Both the position numbers and the translations under genes were made by a program. Shown here piece by piece: positions 1 to 9,260 of a stretch of 14,616 nucleotides of DNA (within the stretch, counting starts at the first letter, position 1; every line of letters starts with the position of its first letter). The notes under the pieces are model-generated. The model was not told the origin of the DNA, ran no database searches, and saw nothing but the letters and a program-made list of their open reading frames with translations. The DNA is from Parachlorella kessleri (lineage: Eukaryota; Chlorophyta; Trebouxiophyceae; Chlorellales; Chlorellaceae): contig BBXU01003081.1 of the NCBI GenBank assembly GCA_001598975.1, positions 1-14,616 on the forward strand. The letters run 5' to 3'.

Positions 1-246
1 GGGTTGCTTTAATTAATGGGCAAAGGCATTGTGCATGGATGTGGTAGGTGCCCAGAAATTGAAAAACAAAGACGCACAGCAGGGCTAAGAGGTTGTCAAG
101 CAATGCCCAGTATGTGGGTGCCAGTCAGAACCCCGAGCACTTGCAAAAATGTGCAGCCGGTTCATGATGGTTGTTGGAGTCTCCCCTGCCGGCTGGACCC
201 CGGCCCAGGGTTTATGCTGGCCTGCCTGCCTGTGCCTGTTGTGCAG

Positions 247-2291
247 CGTGTCATGGAGTCAGCGAGGCAGCTATCTTTCAGTGGGCACCGACAAGGGGGA
301 GGTGCAGATCTGGGACGCTGCCAAGACCAAGAAGTGAGGCACTAGTTGATGCGGTGCAGTCCTGGTGCTTGAGGTCCCTTGTGCCATTCTGTGCCTGTCG
401 CTGGGGTGTTGCACTCCCTTATCAACCATGCATTGGCACTTCCCCTCAAGTAATATTGCATCCTGATAGGAAGCAGGCAGCATGCATTCCAAGGTGAAAG
501 CGTACAAATGCCCCTCTCCACCTCACAAGCTGAGTTGTGGCCGGTTACCCTCTTCCCCTCCCTTAGGATTCGCACCATGCCGGGGCACAAGCAGCGTGTA
601 GGGTGCACCGCATGGAGCCACCACATGCTAGCTACTGGCAGCCGCGACCGCTCGATTCTGCTGCGAGACGTGCGGCAGCAGGAGCCGTTCAGCCTGAAGC
701 TCACCGGCCACCGCTCGGAGGTGAGCCTTTGGTAGTGGTGGTAGGGTGTGTGTGTGTTGGGTGGGTGGGTGGGGTGGGGTTGGGGGAGGGGCATGCAAAC
801 TAAGGTGCCTGCAAACTGAGGGGCTCAATTGACTGTGCCTCACCGCTGGGGTGTGGCAGTGCGTGGAGAGTGGTTGGTGGGTTGGGGGGATTTCTTACTC
901 TGCCGCAGGTCTGATAACACTTCGTTGGGTGCAGTGATTGTCAGCAGTGTCTAAGGCAGGTCTGGCTAGCAGGCTTAACAATGAGGTCATGCACAAGACT
1001 CCGTACAGGTTAGAAACATGAGCAGTGGACACATGGCATGCCTGTGTATGTGAGCAGGTGTGCGGGCTCAAGTGGTCCCCGGACGACCGCGAGCTGGCCA
1101 GCGGCGGCAACGACAACCTGCTGTACATTTGGTCCGCGCAGTCCACTCAGCCGCTCCTACGCTTCCAGGAGCATCAGGCGAGTTGCCCCTTGGGGTGCCC
1201 AGGCTGTAGGGTCGAGCCCAGGGCTTCCCTGGGAAGAGATGTTTGATGGATGTATTGGGGGTGACTGCTGTGAGGATGGCAGCTTAGACAGGCATACCTG
1301 CACGCTGGCCCTTTGGCTTGGCAGGTGGTGTAAGCCGCTTGGATGGCCTTGCCATGCTGGCGTGTGCGATCCGGCATTCTCTTTCTCGTCCCCTGCCTTT
1401 GCTGACTTTGTTGCGTCCCCTGCCACCTGCAGGCAGCTGTCAAGGCGATTGCATGGTCGCCACATCAGCATGGGCTGCTGGCTAGCGGCGGTGGCACAGC
1501 AGACCGCTGCATACGCTTTTGGAATACGAGCACGGGGCAGGCCCTGCAAAGCGTTGACACAGGTGCGAGAAGGCTGGGGAAGGTGCCGAGGATGCTGGGG
1601 AGGCACTGCCTACACTGTCACGTCGAATGGGCATGAACAGCTGATGCCTTGGCGTTGTTCTCTCTTGCGGTCGTGCCACACAGCCATGGTTAGCCTTGGC
1701 CAGTTTGCAGGCCGCCCTCAATGTGTCCCTAGCCCGTCCCCTCTTTCTGTTGTGCAGGTAGCCAGGTGTGCAACCTGTCTTGGTCCAAGAATGTGAATGA
1801 GCTTGTCAGCACGCACGGGTACAGCCAAAACCAGATCATCGTATGGCGGTACCCAACCATGCAAAAGATGGCCACCCTGACAGGGCACACCATGCGCGTA
1901 CTGTACCTTGCTGTCTCGCCAGACGGCCAGACGATTGTGACAGGTGGGGACCAATGCAAAGGTGGTGTCGTGTCGGAAGTAGGCGCAATAGAATGCCTGG
2001 CTCGCACATGGCCCTATGGGGGATTCCCAGCAGCATATCTGCTAGACTTGACTAGGTTAACATGCCTGACTGGTGGGGGTTGGCACAGGAGGAATGCAGG
2101 GCTGAGCGAGGTCTTGCTCCTGGGCAGGTGTCGTCCTCATGTATGTCCAAGGCACCAGGATGCTTCTCCTTTGTGCAGGGGCTGGCGATGAGACCTTGCG
2201 CTTCTGGAATGTGTTCCCCGGGCCCAAGGCGCAGGGTGCCGGCAGCTCTGACAGCGGTATGGGGTCCCTCATGCGCACCCTCATACGCTGA
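247..2291 (+). CDS. FZR1/CCS52: Fizzy-related / CDH1 / CCS52-type APC/C activator, WD40 protein (5' partial)
   Basis: Substrate-recruiting co-activator of the anaphase-promoting complex, which directs cyclins and other mitotic proteins to ubiquitination in late mitosis and G1; in plants and algae CCS52 also drives endocycles. Coding exons: 247-333, 567-720, 1058-1177, 1433-1562, 1758-1943 and 2179-2291, giving 262 codons plus stop. The first visible exon starts with the third base of a codon, so the upstream intron and the N-terminal C-box exons lie outside the window. WD blades are clear, e.g. [75 protein letters not shown] and [13 protein letters not shown]. The spellings [21 protein letters not shown] and STHGYSQNQ favour Fizzy-related over CDC20. 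The protein ends in Leu-Ile-Arg, the IR tail that docks on the APC3/CDC27 subunit. Intron 1178-1432 has a GC donor. Family call very secure. Confidence 0.95.
744..791 (+). repeat. G-run tract in FZR intron 2 (potential G-quadruplex)
   Basis: Eight runs of three to five G in 48 bases (744, 759, 763, 767, 771, 776, 782 and 788), most separated by one or two bases. The tract starts 23 nt inside the intron at 721-1057, so the G-rich strand is the one transcribed into pre-mRNA. The pattern fits a quadruplex-forming sequence; folding in vivo is not shown. Confidence 0.8.
1178..1432 (+). other. GC-AG intron in the FZR gene
   Basis: The donor reads CAG|GCGAGT and the acceptor CTGCAG|GCAGCT. Both borders are phase 0. 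Joining them gives [13 protein letters not shown], which matches the CDH1 family ([11 protein letters not shown]) with no residue gained or lost. The nearest GT (at 1182) would shift the frame. The intron is 255 nt, like its neighbours. Confidence 0.9.
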
Positions 2292-2337
2292 GGAGGCCAG
2301 TGCTGCTGCTTGGTGGGCGTCAAAGGACGCGACTTCG

Positions 2338-2342
2338 TGTAA
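2338..2342 (+). terminator. Candidate TGTAA polyadenylation signal for FZR (proximal)
   Basis: TGTAA lies 47 nt after the FZR stop. UGUAA is the usual poly(A) signal of chlorophycean and trebouxiophycean algae. A five-base motif is easy to find by chance, and a more distal copy exists at 2803-2807. Confidence 0.35.
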
Positions 2343-2692
2343 GCGCTCCCTGCCAGCGGCGTGACTGGCGGTCTTACTGCCCACGGGGGGTCTTCTGGGC
2401 CTCATGGGCTGTGTTTTGCGGACTTAGGAAAGGTAAGACAAAGACATGGGGCGGCTTCAAAATTGCCGGCGTTGAACTTGTGGGTTTAGAGACAAAGATG
2501 GAGTGGAGCAAGCTCTCTGAAAGCCATCCGCGCCCCCCGGACTTAGGACACAGAACTGTTTGCAGGATGGCATACCTATTGGAGGCACAGGGAATTCCAT
2601 GTGTCGTGTTTGTTTTACCGCCTTGTACTCTGCAACTGCTTTTCTACTTTGCTTACCTCTAGTTATTGCTTGCCATTGCTGGCATTGACCCT

Positions 2693-2697
2693 TTACA
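2693..2697 (-). terminator. Candidate TGTAA polyadenylation signal for the sirtuin gene
   Basis: On the minus strand this reads TGTAA inside CCTGTAAAGGG, about 390 nt past the sirtuin stop. The same 11-base string occurs on the same strand downstream of the JMJD6-like gene (12814-12824), which mildly supports a shared 3'-end signal. Confidence 0.45.
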
Positions 2698-2802
2698 GGT
2701 GTAGCAAGGAATTTAGCACAATTGAGTTGCTGCGCTCCAGTGTTGCAAGGGGCCTTGCCCTTGTCACCACCACCCTCTACAAGCCATGTTTGAAAACTGA
2801 CA

Positions 2803-2807
2803 TGTAA
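2803..2807 (+). terminator. Candidate TGTAA polyadenylation signal for FZR (distal)
   Basis: TGTAA followed by an A-rich stretch (TGTAAAAAACAAG), about 510 nt past the FZR stop. If used, the FZR transcript would overlap the tail of the opposing sirtuin transcript. Chosen as the alternative to the proximal copy at 2338. Confidence 0.35.
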
Positions 2808-3086
2808 AAAACAAGACTACGAGGAATACATGCTGTTGCTGACAGATACTGAGTCATACAATAAAATGGCAAAGAAGCACAGGAACACGGGAAACAATTA
2901 CTTGCACCTGCTGTATGGTACACAAGGGCCTCCCACTCGAGGCACAAACTTCAAGACTTTCCCCGAGAAAAACAAATCCCTCAAGTATTCAAGCATTACT
3001 GTGTATTTGCATGGCGTTTCTAGCACATTGGTGTGGCTGACCAGGAGCACTGCAACCACTTTGCACTTTTGACTGGGACAGACGCT

Positions 3087-6000
3087 TTATTGCTGTGCTG
3101 CCGCCCCAAACCCTAGGCCGGGCTGCTGCAAGAACGCTGCAGCAGCTGCCAGCGCTTGCACCAGCTCCAGAGGCACAGGTGGCGGCCGCGGCGGGGCAGC
3201 CCCAGCAGCTGTCACAGCTGCAGGAGAGGCCGCATAAGCAGCGTCGCCAGCCGAGAACCCTGGACACCATGCAAGGCTTCCCAAAGCAGTGGCCCAGGCG
3301 TTGCCGGCAGCAGCCAGCTGGTGCAGGGGCGGCGGGAAGGCAGCCGCTGCGGCTGCCGCCGCGCCCACAGCTGCCGCTCCGCCCAACTGCCAAGCCGGGG
3401 AGGGCGCAAGGCCCACAGCGGCAGGGCGCCCGCTTGAGGGTGCTGACATGGCAGCCGTTGCACGTTCAAGGCCCAAAGGGTCACTCTCAACGGTTGCGGC
3501 AACAGCCACAGAAGGGCACCTACCAGGCTGAGCTGCTGCAACGGGCTGCCCGTTGGTACCGGCACCCAGTGGCACTGCCTCCATTTCGTCTGCAGGACAA
3601 CTGGCAGCAGTGTCTCTTCTGCGCGCCTCCCGCCCCGACTGCTGCTGCTGAAACAGAGGAATAGACTGTTGCCCGGATGCCTGTGCTGCTGCACCCGGCA
3701 GACATGGCGAACAATGGCCCTGCTGCGTAAGCACAACTGCTGCCGCCACAGCTGGCTTGCTGGTTTCACCTGCCAGCTGCTGCTCCCCTTGTGCCTGCTG
3801 CTGCTGCTCCTGCTGCAAGGCTGCCTCCATCACCGCCAGGCTCTGGGCCCGTGGGCAAGACGCAGGTGCCAGCCGCTTCGCCAGCAGCGGCAGAATCTCA
3901 TCACTCTCCGCCAACACTTCAAGCACATTGAGGCTGCCTGCAAGACAAGCAAGCAGGTCAGGTTGTCTGCTGACCCTGTCTACTCCCGCTTCAAGGGGCG
4001 GGTCACGCTCAATCAGGGCACATGTGCACACATTTGCGCTCGCTGGCGCGGCTGCAGGCTTGTGCAGTTCTCACAGCAAGGCGGCCTCACAACCTGCCAC
4101 CCTCCGGCGCCTCAGGTGCCACAAGCGAGCAGCACACCACCGACTGCTGCTTGCCGTCAGGGCGCTGAACAGGCTTGACAGGGCGCTGAACCACCCACTT
4201 TGGTTGCTGCTGGCGGTCATGAGATTCCAGAGAGCCTCGTCCGAGGGGTTCACCACAGCCTGCAGGACGTCATCAAGCCGCCCGGCCTCCTGCACACGGC
4301 AAAGCACGCGCACTCTATCAGCAGCGCACATCTAAACTGCCATGCCACCCCTGATCAGGGCCCGGCACATCAATGTCTACTGCCTGCGTAGCAGACGGTG
4401 CTCACAGGTGACCCTTCCCCTGCTGCCACCCGCCAGTGCGCCTCGGGCAGAGGTAACTAGCATAACAGCCCACCAAAAGTCAAAACCAGGACCATCCCTG
4501 TGCCAACGGCCGCACTTTTCCTGTGGTCGGGGCAGCGTCTCATAACAGGTGGACAACACTCACCGCCAGCCACTTCCGCACGTTCCGGAAGTAGACGGTG
4601 GAGGCCGACTGCTGGAAAGAAATGCCTACCCACAGAATCAGATCCGCTCGCTTCACATCCTCCTCCATGAGATCCATCACCTCCTCGGGGGTGATCGACT
4701 CGCCTGCACCACGCCGGTCGGTGAACTGTGTATCGCGTGCAAAACTAACAAATACCCAGAAGCATCACAGGAGCGCCCACCGCCTCCCTGGCTAGGCTCG
4801 GCGGTAGTGAGGGACAGTTGCTCATATGAAGATAGGACAATGTGCTACGCTCAACACCTTGCTCGGCCTGATGCATGCAGGAAAGGTGCCACTTACCATG
4901 CCATCGGTGCCCAGCTGCTCATTCGCCCACCACCCCAGCCCCCCTTAGCACCTAGAGCCTGCCTAGGCCTGCCCACTGTGTAACGGACTAACAAAACTGC
5001 CACCGGCAGCCAACGCCCACCAGGCCGTTGCAGCCCCACTCACTCTCAGCATCCTCGTACATCATGACCTTGAAGCGCAGGGCCTCGTGCTGGCACACAT
5101 GGCAGGGCACCGGCTTCTGAGCCTTGAGCTGCCGCACCAGTGCAGGGTTCAGCTCCAGCGTGGCGGCACACTCGGTGCACACCAGCAGCCGTACGTTGCC
5201 GTGCATCTCCACCGTGATCCCTGCACGGCAAGGGCGGTGCGCAGCCCAGGTTCGCCCCTTCTTCCGAGATGGTGCAGGGCCTGCTGCCCGCTGGCTGGCC
5301 CCAACTGATGGCGGACTCACAGCAGCACTTTCAGGTGGATGTCGGTCAAGACTAGACTAGGTTGTTGCTTGGACTTTCAGGGAGGCTGCTAGATTATGGT
5401 GGCGGAAGCACAACATGCACAAGCAAACACGCTTGCCCCCCTGTCAGGCCTACTCAGCGCTGAACAAATTCCCAAACAGTAGCTCGTCACTGCAGACCAT
5501 AGCAGGTCCCATACGCTATACTAGCCAGGTTCTTACCGGACAGCATTGCCTCCTAGCCATTGGCACCATCTGACACAAACTACAAGTCATCCTCAATCCA
5601 CAACTCACGAAGCTACAAGAAGTCACTAAGCCAAGGCCGGTTGGATACCTGCTGGGTTGCTCTCAGGATGCCAGGTGTCCATGCCAACCGCAGCCGCCAG
5701 CCCGTCAATGTTCATGGTGTAGTGCCGCTGTAGGCGGCCCGCGGCCAGCAGCGCGGCTAGCGCAAGGTGGCCGGGCGCCGGCTGCGCCGTTGTGGCCTCC
5801 AGGTAGATGTCCGCAAAGAAAGCCTGCGGCGGGAAAGCAAGCCACGCTGTCGGGCAGCTGGGTGGTTAATATGTCTGAAACGGAGGAGTGGTGTGCTACA
5901 CACAGAACACGTATGCAGCCCGAGCGCTGTGCGCCTTTCAGCCCCGGCACCAAGCCGCCAAGGGCATACCTGCGCCTCTAGCCTCCGGCGGTCAAAGAAG

Positions 6001-6494
6001 GTGTAGGTAAAGAGCGTCTTGCCATCACTAAGCTTGTACTTCTTCTGGGCCCGCTCGTACAGCCCTCCCTTGGTGCTGAAGGTGGACATCCCTAGGAAGG
6101 GCAGCAAGAAGACAACAAGCTGGTGGAGTTGCTTGGTAGGCCCTCGCAAGCAAGCCAGGTGAGGGATGAAAGGGTCCAGGGGCATCCTCAAAGGAAGTGT
6201 GAGTTTGTCTGTCTGGCAGGGGAGAGTGGGCTCACCTGAGGTGGCCGAGAGGCCGCTGCCAGAGAAGACCACAATTTTGCGGCTTTGCTCAGCCGCAGCG
6301 AGCAGCTTATCTACAGGGCGAGGCTCATCACTGCATGACGACAGCTGTGATGTTGTTTACGTGACTTCCTCGTTGCCAAGGTGCATGCAGAAACAAGCCC
6401 ACGGTTTCAGCCGTGAAGTTAGAGTCTCGGCGCACCTATCCTCTAGCTTTCCTCGCCTTCGCTTTCGAAGCCCGAATTCCTCCGCTGACCTCAT
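3087..6494 (-). CDS. Atypical sirtuin (SIR2-family NAD-dependent deacylase) with Ala/Gln-rich C-terminal extension
   Basis: Predicted NAD-dependent protein deacylase, 551 aa from eight coding exons: 6490-6494, 6236-6330, 5970-6091, 5649-5823, 5044-5220, 4564-4703, 4199-4289 and 3087-3937. All phases agree. NAD-binding GSGLS is at 26-30 (canonical GAGxS), TMNID at 110-114 (canonical TQNID), catalytic His139 in EMHGN, and zinc cysteines are Cys147/150 and Cys172/175. GIS at 218-220 replaces GTS, and VNPSDEALW is at 251-259. The GIPDFR loop is replaced by G-M-S-T-F-S (34-39), so its Asp and Arg are missing. The core ends near residue 291. About 260 residues follow that are Gln-rich (310-318) and Ala/Pro-rich (Ala8 at 461-468), without a recognised domain. 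The start is weaker: ATG-AG in a 5-nt coding exon joined to T-GAT-GAG. An in-frame TAA just upstream of exon 2 requires some upstream exon. Orthologues with GSGLSA/STF appear familiar from algae and protists, but I could not check this. Confidence 0.88.
3339..3362 (-). repeat. Poly-alanine codon run in the sirtuin C-terminal extension
   Basis: Eight consecutive alanine codons (residues 461-468) built from a mix of GCC, GCT, GCG and GCA. It is therefore a protein-level homopolymer, not a pure trinucleotide slippage tract. It sits in an Ala/Pro-rich tail. Confidence 0.85.
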
Positions 6495-7053
6495 GCAGCC
6501 ACAGACGTACCCCACCAAACTATGTCCTTCCCAAAATAATAAAAGGGAGTTCTGTTAGTGCACCACCTGCGCAAAACAACGCCCAAAAGTTGTCCCGTGT
6601 CTGTCAAGCCTTGCTTCTGAGTAGTGTATTCAAGTACAATCCTAAGCATAGAAGAAGGCGTGGAAATAGGACATCTCGTTATGGCGGGAACCTGGTGGAA
6701 CCCAAGTTGAACAACTAGTTGCAAGTGCGCGACGACCCAGTGACCCCTTTCTGGTGCAGTCGAAGAGTACACTAGGATCGCATCAAAAATGGAAAAGAAA
6801 TAATTGTTTGCCCTCCAGAGCATGCTCAGCTTGGGTGTACGTGGCGGCGCAGTTAAGCCTCCCCCAGTTGCATCCCGCAGATCAATAGCATTGTACGTTG
6901 GTTGATCAACCACATCAGTTTGATCTGCGTGTCAATGGTTTACGACGTTGCGTTCAAGGTTCACAGCCAAGGTGGGCACCGGCGGCAGTGTTGCGAGGAG
7001 GTGGCCAGTCCTAGCCACTGCGTTCTTAGCTACGTTGGGAAAGTGTGCAGGCC
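6495..7053. promoter_or_regulatory. Divergent intergenic region between the sirtuin and RlmM-like genes
   Basis: About 560 bases between the two predicted start codons, which point away from each other. It is A/T-richer than the flanking exons (e.g. A-rich runs at 6534-6546 and 6783-6806). It should contain both promoters and 5' UTRs. No TATA box or other site stands out. A 140-codon minus-strand frame at 6491-6913 starts with GTG and lacks any recognised domain, so it is not called as a gene. Confidence 0.6.
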
Positions 7054-9260
7054 ATGCACACCGATTTGTGTGCTACCATAGGGAGCAGCTGCACGTCTTC
7101 CCAGCCGGCTTTGGAGCAGAGGTGCGGGGCCAGGCCCAGTCTACCTACCAGCCCAGGCAGACCTCTGCATTATGTGCACTATGTGCTTAAAGAGACTGAG
7201 GCTCTAGTCTGGCTGGTCAGAAGCTGCTCGCAGGCTATAGAAGTTGGGCCGTGTACGGCACGAAGCGGCCCTTGCTTGGTGCTGTTTCGCGGTGTCACCA
7301 CCCCACCCGACGTGGTTGCTGCCTGGCTGGAGGCCACCCTCCTCAAGTGGGCCATCTTCCGTGTTCTATGGCTTGGTACAAGTTCAGAGTTTCAAGCCGA
7401 GAGCAGGGAGGTAGGTTGTACAGGCATTGTTTGCTAGTGTTGGGGACTGTGACTCGTGGAGGCTATCCACCAGCTTTGTTGTGCCTTTGCAAGCTACGAT
7501 ACAGCACAGACTCCTGCAGCCTGACGGTTTGTTCGCCGGGCGCTGGTTTGTTCCCAAGAAGCACGAGCGTATGACATTTGCCAGGCGGCATGGCTCGCAG
7601 GAGCTGGTAGAGAAGCTTCTACAGCTTGCTGCACCGCTGCGGGGCGCACTACGCGTGCAGTGTGAGCCAAGGGACCTTGAAGCCTGGCTGGTGGTGAGTG
7701 ATGCAGCGCCTAGGTGTATCGGCCGCATGTAAGAAATTCTGTGGGGCGTGCATGTGCCGGGCAATTGGGCGGCTGGTGGAGCAGTGGCTTGCACATGCTA
7801 GCAGCCAATACCACTTAGTGTAACTGAAATGGCAAACTACTCCAGCTGATCACTACGTTTGTTTATGTGAGCAGAGCCAGCTTGTGGACCGTGTGCAGTT
7901 GCACCCAGTGAAGTATGCGCATGCCATGCATGTGCTGCACTGTGAGGGCCGGTACAGGTAGGTCATCATGGGTGCAACTTGCCGGCAACTTCTTGACTGG
8001 CCTTGCTAGCGTAATGCAAGTCTACCTTTTGCACCGGCCATGGAAGCTAGGCACCTATACAACTCCACTGGAGCTCTCTTTGCATGATGCATGCAAGTTA
8101 TGGCGCCATGACCTGCCTGCTTACCTGGGACTGGCACAGATGCAAAATGCCCTGTCACCATTGCTGAGACACAGCCACCACTATACCTCACTGACATGTA
8201 TGTAGGTTCTCTGCCCAGCCTGGCAGCCTCTTATTCCGTACATCTCCCACCATGGCGCCTCGTGTGGGTGGGGATCGTCTTAGCAAGGCAGCCGGCAAGC
8301 TGGCAGAGGCCTTAGAGGTCGCCCAGTTTCAATCAAACTCAGGGCTGGCTGTTGACTTAGGTGAGGCCATTCTCAGAATCCTGTTCAATGGTTGGTGGTG
8401 GTGGGTGGGGGAGTTCTGCTTCAAAGCGACAGGATACATTGGGCTTAGCCAATGCCACGACTTGTCTATTCTGAGTTCTAAGGGTATAAGCTCCTTTCCA
8501 GCAGTAAGTAAAGCTAGGCATTCATGACTACTGCATAACCTGCGTTGCTACTGCAGCATGCTGCCATTACCCCCACATTGCTGTATGTACTGCACTGCCA
8601 AGGCTGCTGTTAGTCCCAGGCTGGCTGGCTGCCGCCGGTGCGGGCTGCCCTGCAGGCGCCGCCCCCGGCGGCTGGACTGCCTTCCTGGCGAAGCGTGTGC
8701 GGCGCGTCGTGGCCATCGACCCCGCCCCACTGGACCCCCGGGCCCTGCAGCACAATGTGACCCACCTGGCCTGCAGGGCAGAGCAGGCCTTGGAGGGTTT
8801 GTGGCAGCAGCTGGTTGCCTGGAGTGGGACTGGTGGTGGGGCCTGTTGCGAGGGCGATAAGACGGGAAGGGTTTGTCAGCGCCCGGACGACGACGGCAGC
8901 AGCAGCGGCGGTACTGGGTGCGATTGCTGCGGCAGAGGGGCTGGGGCATCAGCTGCCGAGGCCTGCACCAGGGGTGGCTTGGCTGACGTGGTGTGCTGTG
9001 ACATGAACTTCTACCTCACTGAGGTGCTACCTGTCCTGCGGGAGGTGCTGCCCCTACTGCGGCCGGGCGGGCTGCTCATCTTCACGCTCAAGTTCTGTGG
9101 CCACGGCCGTGACAAGTCAGATTGGGGAGGCGGGGGCGCCTCGGGGGAAGGCAGGCTGGCCACAGAGCTGCGGCCGCTGGGTTTTAGCAGCGTGCAAATG
9201 GTGTGGCTGCTGGCCAACACGATGAGTGAGCGGACGTGCATAGCAGTCAAGGATGGCTGA
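7054..9260 (+). CDS. RlmM/FtsJ-type SAM-dependent rRNA 2'-O-methyltransferase
   Basis: Predicted RNA ribose 2'-O-methyltransferase. The closest family by layout is bacterial RlmM (C2498 of 23S rRNA): an N-terminal RNA-binding part, then an FtsJ-like Rossmann domain. Preferred exons: 7054-7346, 7474-7693, 7875-7957, 8206-8360 and 8656-9260, giving 451 aa. In this numbering SAM motif I is D249-L-G-A-A-P-G-G-W257 and the catalytic tetrad is K230 (GKLAEAL), D366 (VCCDM), K396 (FTLKF) and E442 (SERTC). All four residues are present, so activity is expected. Residues 307-358 are a Gly/Ser/Cys-rich insert between the SAM-binding and catalytic halves. Everything from 7494 onward is secure. The first exon is not: an alternative model starts at ATG 7368 (exon 7368-7410 joined to 7494) and gives 361 aa. 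The longer model is preferred because it supplies the N-terminal domain length expected for RlmM. Its Ser/Thr/Arg-containing first 45 residues could be an organelle transit peptide. Confidence 0.82.

Larger units (their letters stand above)
2292..3086. other. Convergent intergenic region: 3' flanks of FZR and the sirtuin gene
   Basis: About 795 bases between the FZR stop (2291) and the sirtuin stop (3087, opposite strand). It is visibly more A/T-rich than the exons. Open frames here (e.g. 2300-2662 and 2830-3072) show no recognisable domain. It most likely holds two 3' UTRs. TGTAA signals are present on both strands (2338 and 2803 plus; 2697 minus). No RNA gene was recognised. Confidence 0.75.

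Noticed and set aside
1038..1796. 252-codon plus-strand open frame
   Set aside because: It runs through FZR exons in the wrong frame and across introns; the WD40 exons explain the region.
3757..4335. 192-codon plus-strand frame, and 3095-3664 plus
   Set aside because: Antisense shadows of the Gln/Ala-rich sirtuin exons; low-complexity repeats keep several frames open.
6491..6913. 140-codon minus-strand frame overlapping the proposed sirtuin ATG
   Set aside because: It begins with GTG, has no domain and lies in a different frame from the sirtuin. It is probably 5' flank read open by chance.
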